Shown: one piece after another, positions 1 through 8,015 of the stretch
Numbering within the stretch: the first letter of the stretch is position 1
Layout: the number at the start of each line of letters is the position of its first letter
Source of the DNA: Actinomycetota bacterium
Lineage (GTDB): Bacteria; Actinomycetota; Actinomycetes; Streptosporangiales; Streptosporangiaceae
Assembly: GCA_003242605.1 (NCBI GenBank)
Contig: QGUZ01000157.1
Span: 1 to 11,306 of the forward strand
DNA: 11,306 nucleotides
Reading direction: 5' to 3'
Notes under the pieces: generated by a model
What the model was told of the DNA's origin: nothing
The model's input: only the letters and a program-made list of their open reading frames with translations
The model's database searches: none
Position numbers and translations under genes: made by a program

Positions 1-928
1 CGTGCCCTGGACCCGCTGTGGCGCCGCGTGCCCCCCCGCGGCCCCCGGTGTCCGCGGGCCGGGCCGCCGCGCCGTGACCGGCGGCGCCCGGCCCCCTCGC
101 GACGCCCGCGCCGGGGCGGGCCCGCCCGCGGCGGCCGGTGGTCGCGTTCCCGTCGGCCGGGGCCGCGTCGGTCCGTGCGCCGGTGACGGCCGCGGCCGCC
201 GCGGCGACGGCGGGGTTGATCTCGCCCACCACCCGGCGGTCCGCGTCGTCGCCGCCCGGCCGGGCCGGTGCCGCGGCGACCGGCGTCGGCTCGGCGGGCC
301 GGACGGCCGGTCCGGCGGCCGCGCCCGCCCGCGCCCGCTCGTCGCGCCCGGACCGCGCCGCGGGCGACGCGGTGGCCCCGGTCCCGATCTCGAGCGGCGG
401 CGCGACCCGCGCGGACGCGGCGCGCGCCGCCCGGGCCGTGGCCCCGAACGCCGGGGCCGCGGCCGGAGCCGCGGCGCGGCGGTCCCGCGGCCTGGTCGTC
501 GTCTCGGCGGCCTTCGCGCGGCGCTTCGCCCGCTTCTCGGCCAGTGCGGCGGCGGCCTCCGGCGGCAGCCGCCAGACGCGGGCCTCGAACCGGATCTCGT
601 CCGGCTCCGTGGCGGGGGCCATGCGGCACCAGGTCCGCGGCTCGCCCAGGTACCGGAGCTGCGACTGGAGCAGCTCGGTGAGCCGCTTGTTCTCGATGAC
701 CGGGCGGGTGGAGAGCCAGGTGACCACGCCGGGCGGCACGAGATAGAGCACGTGCCAGGGGGTTTCAAAAGGGACGCGCAGCAACCGGAGAAGGAGTGTC
801 CAGACGGCCAGCACCCCGAGAAACACACCGATCCAGACGATCGGAAGCGGCATCGGCAGGCGAAGGTCGTACAGCTTGTAGAGCCGCTTCTCGATCCGCC
901 AGATATTGGTGTATGTGGGCAGATCCAC
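1..928 (-). CDS. TcpE-family conjugal transfer membrane protein with long disordered tail (3' end outside window)
   Basis: The start is a GTG at 928 with an AGGAGG ribosome site (943-938) nine bases upstream. The frame stays open to the left edge, giving at least 309 residues. The N-terminus opens VDLPTYTNIWRIEKRLYKLY, which I recognise as typical of TcpE/Orf17-type conjugation proteins. Two membrane helices follow, at about residues 28-50 and 57-73, then a short conserved cytoplasmic stretch to about residue 130. TcpE proteins are small inner-membrane parts of the Gram-positive type IV secretion channel (pCW3, Tn916) and usually end near here. In this protein a tail of more than 170 residues, very rich in Ala, Pro, Arg and Gly and without visible domains, continues past the edge. 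The gene lies 35 bp downstream of the small membrane protein gene and is probably co-transcribed with it. The family call is fairly sure; the tail's role is unknown. Confidence 0.8.
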   Translation of the reverse strand, partial: MDLPTYTNIWRIEKRLYKLYDLRLPMPLPIVWIGVFLGVLAVWTLLLRLLRVPFETPWHVLYLVPPGVVTWLSTRPVIENKRLTELLQSQLRYLGEPRTWCRMAPATEPDEIRFEARVWRLPPEAAAALAEKRAKRRAKAAETTTRPRDRRAAAPAAAPAFGATARAARAASARVAPPLEIGTGATASPAARSGRDERARAGAAAGPAVRPAEPTPVAAAPARPGGDDADRRVVGEINPAVAAAAAAVTGARTDAAPADGNATTGRRGRARPGAGVARGPGAAGHGAAARPADTGGRGGARGATAGPGH

Positions 929-963
929 CTGGTTCCCCCTCCTCTCCCGCTACTCGAGCCCGG

Positions 964-1248
964 CTACCTGATGCCAAGCGCCCCCGCGATCGCCCGCGCC
1001 GTCACCTCGATGATGTTGGGTACGTAGAAAATAATGCCGATGCCGATCGCCAGAATAATGAATTGCACGAACCTGGTGATTTCACGGGTAAAAAGGAAAA
1101 AAATCGCGACTATCGAGACGACCACCAGGAAGAGCGGACCGAAGAAGCCGCGCAGGAAATCGGCGAGGCCCTGGGTGTCCACTCCGGTGGGGCTCGGGGC
1201 CGGGGTGGCAAGACCTTCCAGCGTCTGCACTATGGTCTGCACGATCAA
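964..1248 (-). CDS. small two-helix membrane protein of the conjugation cluster (TcpD-like by position)
   Basis: This encodes 94 residues from a TTG at 1248. A GGAGG at 1260-1256 lies seven bases upstream and favours the TTG over the in-frame GTG at 1242, which would be 13 bases away. The first 30 residues are polar with a Pro/Thr/Ser patch. Two strongly hydrophobic helices follow at about 37-53 and 60-80, separated by a charged turn (FTREITRF), and a short C-terminal helix ends the protein. There is no cleavable signal peptide. Its size, topology and place between the TcpC-like and TcpE-like genes match TcpD of the pCW3 transfer locus, a small membrane protein needed for transfer. I did not recognise it by sequence alone, so the role rests on synteny. 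The gaps to its neighbours are 51 and 35 bp, consistent with one operon. Confidence 0.75.
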   Translation of the reverse strand: MIVQTIVQTLEGLATPAPSPTGVDTQGLADFLRGFFGPLFLVVVSIVAIFFLFTREITRFVQFIILAIGIGIIFYVPNIIEVTARAIAGALGIR

Positions 1249-1299
1249 TGCGGGTCCTCCTGCTCATGGCCGTCACGGCCACCGGCCCGGCCACCGGGC

Positions 1300-2313
1300 T
1301 CACGCCGCGGGCCGGCGCGCACCGCGGACGTCCTTGACGAACCACTTGTCACCCTGCTTCTCCACCGTGAGCTGGTAGGCCTGCTCGAGCGCGCCGGGCG
1401 GGTCCACCGGCGCGTCCGTGGGCTCGGCCGTGGGGTCGGTGGTCGGCGCCGGCGTGGTGGCCGGGATCGCCCACACCACGATCGCGGTGACCGACCTGGT
1501 GTTGCCGCCGGGGGGCACGATCACCTGCTTGAGCTGGGCGAGGGTGAACGCCCCGTTGAAGCCCTCGATCTCGACACCGGCGGCCACGTACCGCCGAAGC
1601 TGCTCGGGATCGCCCGACGCGAACGCCTCAAAGAAGCCCTTGAGCTGCGGGGTGAGCTCGGCCGCCGTCGCCTCGTCCTGCTCGGTCGGCGGTGCGGGCG
1701 GCAGCTCCGCGGGCCCCGGGGCGGGAAGCAGGGCGGGACGCTGGGAGACCACGAACCGGCCGTCCTTGGCGTACACCGGGACGGAGAACAGCCAGCGCCG
1801 CTCCCCCGAGTGCACCATCAGGGTGACGACGGCGTTGTTGGCGTTCTGCACCTCGACGTGGGACAGCTGGATGCCGATGACCTGCATCTTGCCGAAGCCG
1901 TTCCAGCCGAACTGGTCGTGGGCCGCCTCGGGCAGGAACGGCTTGAGCTTCTGGGCGCGCACCGCGGGGTTGGCCGCGTCGAAGTTGAGGTAGGCGGCGG
2001 CGAACTGGCTGGCGAAGGACACGGCCTGCTCGGTGGGGAACCCCGCGCCCGGCGTGGGGGTCGGCGCCGCCGGGGACGGATCTCCCTGGGTGAACCTTTC
2101 GAACGGCGCGCGGACCCCGTTGATCAGGATGACGATGAGCACCGCCCACAGCAGGGCCCGTCCGATCCAGACGAGCCACCGGCCGCCGCTGCCGCTCCAC
2201 CGGAGGCGGCGCGCACCGCGACGCCCCTGGGGCGCCAGGTCGAGTTCCGGCGAGGGGTACGCCGAGTGCTCGTGGTCGCCAGCGACCTGCTGGACGGTCG
2301 ACCTGCGAGCCAT
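1300..2313 (-). CDS. TcpC-family conjugal transfer protein
   Basis: The protein has 337 residues from the ATG at 2313. A GTG directly before it (2316) would lie only one base from the GGAGG at 2322-2318, so the ATG is preferred. The layout is that of TcpC, a VirB8-like bitopic scaffold of Gram-positive type IV secretion systems. It has a basic cytoplasmic N-terminus (residues 1-46, motif RRGARRLRW), one membrane helix (about 47-66), a Pro/Thr linker, and two extracytoplasmic NTF2-like domains at about 96-192 and 212-333. The second domain contains the segment LKGFFEAFASGD and ends YQLTVEKQGDKWFVKDVRG. A second Pro/Thr/Asp-rich loop (about 284-306) interrupts it. TcpC links the channel to the membrane and is essential for pCW3 transfer in clostridia. 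It is first in the visible operon. The family assignment is firm; activity of the system is unproven. Confidence 0.87.
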   Translation of the reverse strand: MARRSTVQQVAGDHEHSAYPSPELDLAPQGRRGARRLRWSGSGGRWLVWIGRALLWAVLIVILINGVRAPFERFTQGDPSPAAPTPTPGAGFPTEQAVSFASQFAAAYLNFDAANPAVRAQKLKPFLPEAAHDQFGWNGFGKMQVIGIQLSHVEVQNANNAVVTLMVHSGERRWLFSVPVYAKDGRFVVSQRPALLPAPGPAELPPAPPTEQDEATAAELTPQLKGFFEAFASGDPEQLRRYVAAGVEIEGFNGAFTLAQLKQVIVPPGGNTRSVTAIVVWAIPATTPAPTTDPTAEPTDAPVDPPGALEQAYQLTVEKQGDKWFVKDVRGARRPAA

Positions 2314-3143
2314 CACGCCTCCGCTCGCGCCTGTCCTGCGGGCCGGCGCGGTCTAGTCCGAGTGCTTTCAGTCCTGCTTATGCCCGATGAAGTGTTCACC
2401 CTAGCGGCCTTGCCAATTGTTACAGGAAAGCCACGCCCATGCTGCAAGCATCGCCGCAACTACGCAAACCGGTATGCATCACCGTCGGCGCATCCCTATC
2501 CAGGTGAGTCGCCGAGGTGGACAAAGCACAATACGTCCGGTCCGCGACGTCCTGTGCGCCACATCGCGTTACCCCGTAGGTCAGACCTCCCTATCCTTCG
2601 CGCCATAGCCGTCTCGAATTGCGAACCGTCAGGTAAGACGCACCACGGGTGGCCGACGGCTCCACCCCCGCGCCGCGTGAGGCTCCTCACACCCCCTGCC
2701 GCACCGGCGGTCCGGCCCGCAGCGGGGCCGCGCGGAGGCCACGCGAATACTTTCCCGCAACCCCCCGCCGCCCGGCCATGAGGGACACGCACAACCGGAA
2801 GTGTGTCGCGGCGACGCCAGGTCAACGCACATCGGAAGAACCGCCTAAAAAGCCGATGAGCTGCACACACACATCACCCATCACTCGGACACTGGACACA
2901 AAAACCGACAATTCGGGCATCACCTGCGGTGTGTCCGCTGGTAGCGAATGCGGCCGTGAATCCTGACCGTTCATCGGCCTCGTCCCGGATTCGCGCGGGT
3001 ACGGCGGGGCCGCCGTCGCCGAACGGGTCCCCACCGCCTCCGGCGCGATCCGGGCCGCGGCCGCTCCGGCGCACGCCGTACCCCGGCCGCCCGGCGCCCG
3101 CCCGGCCCGCCGGGCGCGCCTACGGGCGGGCCGACCGCCGCGG
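2314..3143. other. 830-bp stretch without a convincing gene
   Basis: This separates the conjugation operon from the methyltransferase genes. Bases 2350-2660 and 2820-2960 are visibly richer in A/T than the coding DNA around them. Short open frames exist on both strands, for example minus 2870-2496 and plus 2649-2966. They lack ribosome sites, recognisable motifs or actinomycete-like codon use, so I do not call them. The conjugation-operon promoter should lie close to tcpC. A TAGGGT box on the minus strand (2403-2398) fits the actinomycete -10 pattern TANNNT but has no good -35. Small inverted repeats are present: ATGCT-GCA-AGCAT, AGGT-CAG-ACCT (2578-2588), and GGACACA (2894-2900) with TGTGTCC (2930-2936). 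No tRNA or integration site was recognised. Confidence 0.5.
3093..3120 (-). terminator. GC-only hairpin downstream of the first methyltransferase gene
   Basis: The arms GGCGC/GCGCC enclose GCCCGGC-CC-GCCGGGC, with a two-base bulge on one side, and end 23 bases past the stop codon of the minus-strand gene at 3144. There is no T-run, so it is at best the U-less type of terminator proposed for actinobacteria. In DNA this GC-rich, such stems can also arise by chance. Confidence 0.35.
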
Positions 3144-4049
3144 TCATGCGGGCGTCCGGACGATCGCGCACACGAGCGGGATCTGCTTCAGCGCCGCCCG
3201 GTCGTAGATGGAGCCGAGGCCGGAGCTCTCGTCGCCCTCGAGCCACACGGAGATGTGCGCGATCCCGTGCGCGACCGGTTCCATGCCGTCGACCAGCTCC
3301 GCGACCCACTCGGCGGTGCGCGCCCGCACCGGCACCACGGCCTCGCTGTACACCGCCTGCGCCCGCCAGGTCTGGGGCTGCCCGTCGTCGAGCAGGTGGG
3401 ACAGCACCACGAACGACCCCGGGGCGAGCATCCGGCGCAGGATCCGCACGACCTCGCACGCGGCCGCGTCCCGCCGCAGATGGTGCAGCACCGCGAGCAG
3501 CAGCAGCCCGATCGGCCGGGAGAGGTCCAGGTGCGCGCGGATCACCGGGTCGGTGACGATCCGCCACGGGTCGCACAGGGTGCGGCGCAGCGCGATCGTG
3601 TGGTCGTCGGTGGCGAGCAGCGCCCGCGCGTGGGTCACCACCATCGGGTCGACGTCGATGTAGACCACCCGCGAGCCGGGGGCGGCGCGCTGGGCGATCT
3701 CGTGCGTGTTCTCGGCGACCGGCAGCCCGCATCCGATGTCGAGAAACTGCCGCACCCCCGCCGCGGCGAGCCGCCGCACCGCCTGCCGCAGGAACGCGCG
3801 GTTGGCCCTCGCCGCCAACCGCACCTCCGGCATCACCTCCAGCAGCCGGGCCCCCGCCGCCCGATCCGCCGCGAAGTTGTCCTTGCCGCCCAGCAGCCAG
3901 TTGTAGACCCGGGCGGAGGTCGCGACGTCGGGGGTGAACCGCTCGCGCGCCGCCGCGGCGCCGGCGTGCAGCAAGGGCGTCTCCTCGTCCGCGCACGCGT
4001 CCTCCGCGGGCCACGTCGCATCGTCGTCGCCGCATCGTCCATAGGGCAC
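3144..4049 (-). CDS. SAM-dependent methyltransferase, DUF574/Methyltransf_19 family (paralogue 1)
   Basis: The protein has 301 residues from the GTG at 4049, with GGAGG (4062-4058) eight bases upstream. The frame is open much further upstream, but no other start has such a site. An acidic leader (1-38) precedes the family signature SARVYNWLLGGKDNF (46-59). Next come the SAM-binding loop FLDIGCGLP (102-110), the conserved NTHEIAQRAAP (114-124) and the acidic strand VVYIDVDPMVVTHA (128-141), which should hold the ribose hydroxyls. SRPIGLLLLAVLHHL (177-191) and SFVVLSHLLDDG (212-223) complete the Rossmann core. The C-terminus departs from the usual family ending and reads HISVWLEGDESSGLGS. The family is abundant in actinomycetes, often as many paralogues. 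Substrates are largely unknown, so only the SAM-binding role is supported. It is transcribed separately from paralogue 2, from which it is 392 bp away. Confidence 0.88.
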   Translation of the reverse strand: MPYGRCGDDDATWPAEDACADEETPLLHAGAAAARERFTPDVATSARVYNWLLGGKDNFAADRAAGARLLEVMPEVRLAARANRAFLRQAVRRLAAAGVRQFLDIGCGLPVAENTHEIAQRAAPGSRVVYIDVDPMVVTHARALLATDDHTIALRRTLCDPWRIVTDPVIRAHLDLSRPIGLLLLAVLHHLRRDAAACEVVRILRRMLAPGSFVVLSHLLDDGQPQTWRAQAVYSEAVVPVRARTAEWVAELVDGMEPVAHGIAHISVWLEGDESSGLGSIYDRAALKQIPLVCAIVRTPA

Positions 4050-4441
4050 GGGCCGCACCTCCAGATGACCGGGGACGCGCGTACGCCGGCCGGGCCGTCC
4101 GCGAATCCCACGCTTTACTCCCGCATCAGGTGTCCTTGACGTCACACTGACGGTTGCAAAGCGTACTCGGTACACCACGGAGAGTATCGCCACTGCCGCA
4201 ATGCCGTCGCCGGAGAGTCGCGCCGGATCCGCTCCGGCCTGCGGGGACACCGGGGTACGGCACGGCGACGCCGGCGACGCAGTGGCCGCCGGCCTCGCCC
4301 GCGGCCCGCGCCGCACGCCCTGGCGGCCATCCCGGGCCGGGCTAGCCGGGTACAGGAAAGGCGCCGAGAGCCCTGCCGCGTGGCGGCGGCTCTCGACGCC
4401 GACGCGGCCGAAAGGCCGTGCCCGCCCTTCCGGGGCCGGGA
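4050..4441. other. intergenic region between the two methyltransferase genes
   Basis: This 392-bp stretch has no supported gene. The half near 4442 carries the hairpins that probably end transcription of paralogue 2: the nested stem at 4365-4395, and a small CGGCC-GAAA-GGCCG stem at 4405-4418. The half near 4049 should hold the promoter of paralogue 1. It is somewhat AT-richer around 4110-4190 and contains the perfect palindrome TGACGTCA (4137-4144). I could not find a -35/-10 pair good enough to call. Confidence 0.5.
4365..4395 (-). terminator. nested hairpin terminator after methyltransferase paralogue 2
   Basis: The outer arms CGAGAGCC (4365-4372) and GGCTCTCG (4388-4395) are exactly complementary over 8 bp. 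Inside them GCCGC-GTG-GCGGC forms a further 5-bp stem. The structure begins 46 bases past the stop codon of the minus-strand gene at 4442. On that strand it is followed by GCGCCTTTCCTGT, a weak T-rich tract. This is a credible intrinsic terminator. Confidence 0.6.
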
Positions 4442-5239
4442 TCAGGGAACGCGGCCCACCCCGCCCATGGCGTCGACATGGGAGTCCTCGCCGAGGGGCA
4501 CGGCGTCGGGGCGCCACTGCTGGATGTAGACCACGCCCGGGTCCACCAGCTCGAGGCCCTCGAAGAAGCCCTTGATCTGCTCGGGCGGGCGGACGATGTA
4601 GGGCACGGTGTCGGAGCTGTTGTAGACCTCGGTGCTCTGCACGATGGCGTCGTCGGAGGCGCACCCGTCGTAGATGCCGACGTAGCTGCCGGACGGCAGG
4701 CCGGCGACGAGCCGGCGGACGATCGACCGGGCCTCGTCGTAGTCCTCGATGTGCCCCAGGATGCCCATGAGGGTCAGGCCGATCGGCCGGGAGAAGTCCA
4801 GCGTCTCCGCCGCCCGGGAGAGGATGACCTCGGGTTCGCGCAGGTCGGCGTGGATGTACTCGGTCTTGCCCTGCGGCGTGCTGGTGAGCAGGGCCTCCGC
4901 GTGGGCGAGCACGAGCGGGTCGTTGTCGACGTACACGACCCGGGCCTCGGGCGCGACACGCTGGGCGATCTCGTGGGTGTTGTCGGCGGTGGGCAGCCCG
5001 GTGCCGATGTCGAGGAACTGCCGCAGGCCGGCCTCCCCGGCCATGAAGCGCACCACCCGGGCGAGGAAGTACCGTCCGGCCCGGGCGAGGGTCACGATCC
5101 CGGGGAACACCTCTTTCACCCGGTCGCCGAGCTCGCGGTCGACGGGATAGTTGTCCTTGCCGCCCAGCCAGTAGTTCCAGACTCGGGCCGAATGCGGCAC
5201 GGTTGTGTCGATCACAGGCTCGCCGGGCTGACCGGACAT
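4442..5239 (-). CDS. SAM-dependent methyltransferase, DUF574/Methyltransf_19 family (paralogue 2)
   Basis: The protein has 265 residues from the ATG at 5239, with GAGAGG (5250-5245) five bases upstream. The longer frame to 5302 has no ribosome site and adds a basic leader foreign to the family. Signatures in order: SARVWNYWLGGKDNYPVDRE (17-36); the SAM loop FLDIGTGLPT (75-84); NTHEIAQRVAP (87-97); the acidic strand VVYVDNDPLVLAHAEALL (101-118); SRPIGLTLMGILGHI (150-164); GSYVGIYDG (184-192); and the C-terminal family ending GFFEGLELVDPGVVYIQQWRP (224-244). This one is much closer to the family consensus than paralogue 1. Like other DUF574 proteins it should bind SAM in the cytoplasm; its methyl acceptor is unknown. 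No DUF397 or XRE regulator, frequent companions of such genes, is adjacent. The AT-rich palindrome at 5328-5350 lies 89 bp upstream of the start. Confidence 0.92.
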   Translation of the reverse strand: MSGQPGEPVIDTTVPHSARVWNYWLGGKDNYPVDRELGDRVKEVFPGIVTLARAGRYFLARVVRFMAGEAGLRQFLDIGTGLPTADNTHEIAQRVAPEARVVYVDNDPLVLAHAEALLTSTPQGKTEYIHADLREPEVILSRAAETLDFSRPIGLTLMGILGHIEDYDEARSIVRRLVAGLPSGSYVGIYDGCASDDAIVQSTEVYNSSDTVPYIVRPPEQIKGFFEGLELVDPGVVYIQQWRPDAVPLGEDSHVDAMGGVGRVP

Positions 5240-5327
5240 GCCAACCTCTCTTTCCCTGCGCCACGGACGGCGATTCACGGCGCTGCGCGCCGGCAACGCC
5301 ATGCTCTCGCAAAGAGATCTTTTTTGC

Positions 5328-5350
5328 CAGGAATATTCGACATATTCCTG
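5328..5350. promoter_or_regulatory. perfect 23-bp inverted repeat upstream of methyltransferase paralogue 2
   Basis: CAGGAATAT and ATATTCCTG are exact complements with a five-base spacer (TCGAC). They sit in an AT-rich island beside the tract GATCTTTTTT (5316-5325), in DNA that is otherwise very GC-rich. On the minus strand the stem is followed by A's, not T's, so it does not look like a terminator for ychF. An operator in the promoter region of the gene starting at 5239 is the likeliest reading. Confidence 0.45.
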
Positions 5351-5367
5351 ATGCCAGGGAAATGAGT

Positions 5368-5380
5368 GCCGAATATCGGC
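5368..5380 (-). terminator. short hairpin downstream of ychF
   Basis: GCCGA-ATA-TCGGC (plus-strand sequence) is a 5-bp stem with a 3-base loop, 42 bases past the ychF stop. On the minus strand it is followed by ACTCATTTCCC, a weak T-containing tract. It could equally be a second operator half-way to the 23-bp repeat. Confidence 0.25.
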
Positions 5381-5422
5381 CTCGGACGTACCGCGAATCG
5401 GGCGGACCGAAACGGGGCCGGG

Positions 5423-6511
<1,089 letters not shown>

Positions 6512-6519
6512 GTAGCCCG

Positions 6520-6525
6520 ATTTTA
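6520..6525 (-). promoter_or_regulatory. -10 box of ychF, implying a leaderless transcript
   Basis: TAAAAT on the minus strand matches the -10 consensus closely and stands out in GC-rich DNA. Eight bases separate it from the ychF GTG, so transcription would begin within a base or two of the start codon. No convincing -35 is seen at 16-18 bp, and there is no Shine-Dalgarno sequence. Confidence 0.45.
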
Positions 6526-6590
6526 CGTGCCGTGGCCGACCGGGCGTGTCGGCGCGCTCGCGCGGCCGTCGCCTTGGGATCATCGCGAGC

Positions 6591-7991
6591 GTGGATTCCC
6601 TCGCACTGCTGTCGCTCGTCATCGGCCTCGCCGCGGGAATGGCGATCGGGTTCGCGCTCGCCCGGGCCCGGGCGGCCGCCGAGTCCGCGGGCGCCGCGGC
6701 GCGCGCCGCCGCGGCCGAGGCGCGGGCCAAGGCCGCCGAGGAGATGGTCGGCTACGTCGAGGAGCGGCTCGCCGACCGGTTCCAGGCGCTCGCGACCCGC
6801 GCGCTCGACGTCAACAACCTGCGCTTCCTCGAGCTCGCCGAGAACCGGCTCGCCGCCGGGCGGGCCGAGGCGGCCGGCGAGCTGGAGCGGCGCAAGCAGG
6901 CGGTCGAGCACCTCGTCACCCCGCTGCGGGAGACGCTCGCCAAGGTCGAGGAGCAGCTGCGCGAGGCCGAGGCGCGGCGGCGGGCGGCCCAGGCCGAGCT
7001 GGTCCAGCAGATCGAGTTCGTCCGGCAGAGCTCGCACGAGCTGCGCGACCAGACCGCGGCGCTGGTGCGCGCGCTGCGCCGCCCCGAGGCGCGGGGCCGG
7101 TGGGGCGAGCTGCAGCTCCGCCGGGTGGCCGAGATCGCCGGGATGTCGCGGTTCTGCGACTTCGACGAGCAGGCGACCGCCGCCACCGCCGACGGCGCGG
7201 TCCGCCCCGACATGGTGGTACGGCTCGCCGGCGGCAAGAACATCGTCGTCGACGCGAAGGTGTCGCTCGCCGCGTACCTGGAGGCGGCCGAGTCGGACGA
7301 CCCGGAGGTGGTCGCCGAGCGGCTCGACGCGCACGCTCGGCACCTGCGCGAGCACGTGGACCGGCTCGCCGGAAAGGCGTACTGGCAGGCGTTCTCGCCC
7401 GCGCCCGAGTTCGTCGTGCTGTTCATCCCGGGCGAGGCGTTCCTCGCCCCCGCGCTCGAGCGCGACCCCGGGCTGCTGGAGTACGCGCTGCGCCGCCGGG
7501 TGCACATCGCCACCCCGACCACGCTGATATCGATGCTGCGCACCGCGCACTACGCCTGGCAGCAGGCGGCGCTCAGCCGCAACGCCAAGGCCGTGTTCGA
7601 CCTCGGCAGGGAGCTGTACGAACGGCTCGGCAGCCTGGGCCGCAACGTCGACGCGCTCGGCCGGGCCCTCACCCGCGCGGTGGCCGCGTACAACACCACC
7701 GTGGGCTCGCTGGAGAGCCGGGTGCTGGTGAGCGCCCGCAAGATGCGGGACCTCGGGCTCGTCGAGGGCACGCTCCGCGAGCCCGGCCTCGTCGAGGACC
7801 TGCCCCGCGGCCTGGTCACCCCCGAGCTGCTCGAGGCGATCGGCGAGGTCCCGGACCACCCCAACGGGACCCGGCCGACCGGCGGCGAGGCCGACGGCGC
7901 CCGCGACGGCGAGATCGGCGGCGCCGGGCCTGGTCACAACGCGGCAAGTGACTCCCCCGCCGACCGGATGAACGGTAGGTTGTCCGGGTAG
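6591..7991 (+). CDS. rmuC: RmuC-family DNA recombination protein
   Basis: The protein has 466 residues from the GTG at 6591. An upstream in-frame GTG (6546) would put a basic segment before the membrane helix, so the shorter form is preferred; neither start has a good ribosome site. An N-terminal membrane anchor (about 4-24) is followed by a long Ala/Glu/Arg coiled coil (25-160). The RmuC nuclease-like domain then shows GRWGELQLRRVAEIAGM (169-185), RPDMVVRL with NIVVDAKVSLAAYLEA (205-232), and FIPGEAFLAPAL (278-289). The last 45 residues are a polar, disordered tail. RmuC was found in E. coli as limiting inversion of short repeats, and its PD-(D/E)XK-like fold suggests a nuclease. The gene is divergent from ychF and lies 24 bp before the DUF6542 gene, with which it probably forms an operon. 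Confidence 0.95.
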   Translation: MDSLALLSLVIGLAAGMAIGFALARARAAAESAGAAARAAAAEARAKAAEEMVGYVEERLADRFQALATRALDVNNLRFLELAENRLAAGRAEAAGELERRKQAVEHLVTPLRETLAKVEEQLREAEARRRAAQAELVQQIEFVRQSSHELRDQTAALVRALRRPEARGRWGELQLRRVAEIAGMSRFCDFDEQATAATADGAVRPDMVVRLAGGKNIVVDAKVSLAAYLEAAESDDPEVVAERLDAHARHLREHVDRLAGKAYWQAFSPAPEFVVLFIPGEAFLAPALERDPGLLEYALRRRVHIATPTTLISMLRTAHYAWQQAALSRNAKAVFDLGRELYERLGSLGRNVDALGRALTRAVAAYNTTVGSLESRVLVSARKMRDLGLVEGTLREPGLVEDLPRGLVTPELLEAIGEVPDHPNGTRPTGGEADGARDGEIGGAGPGHNAASDSPADRMNGRLSG

Positions 7992-8015
7992 GCCGAGGCG
8001 GGTGGTGAACGAGCG

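Noticed and set aside
2600..2640. Possible tRNA T-arm (minus-strand GGTTCGCAATTC)
   Set aside because: It lacks the TTCRA core, and no acceptor, D or anticodon stems can be paired around it.
796..2781. 661-codon plus-strand open frame
   Set aside because: It lies antisense to the TcpC, TcpD and TcpE genes, its product has no domain and is Arg/Gly-rich. It is a by-product of high G+C.
2496..2870. 124-codon minus-strand frame in the gene-poor gap
   Set aside because: It has no ribosome site, no motif and unusual Cys/Trp/Arg content. It is not supported as a gene.
4137..4144. TGACGTCA palindrome as an operator
   Set aside because: It is only 8 bp without extended symmetry or a second copy nearby, so it is noted in the intergenic entry but not called.
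4050..5312. In-frame upstream extension of methyltransferase paralogue 1 (722 codons in total)
   Set aside because: The extension overlaps paralogue 2 in the wrong frame. The GTG at 4049 has a good ribosome site and gives the normal family length.
6512..6730. N-terminal extension of YchF by 73 residues
   Set aside because: The family begins at SLSIGIVG. The extension is low-complexity and antisense to rmuC.
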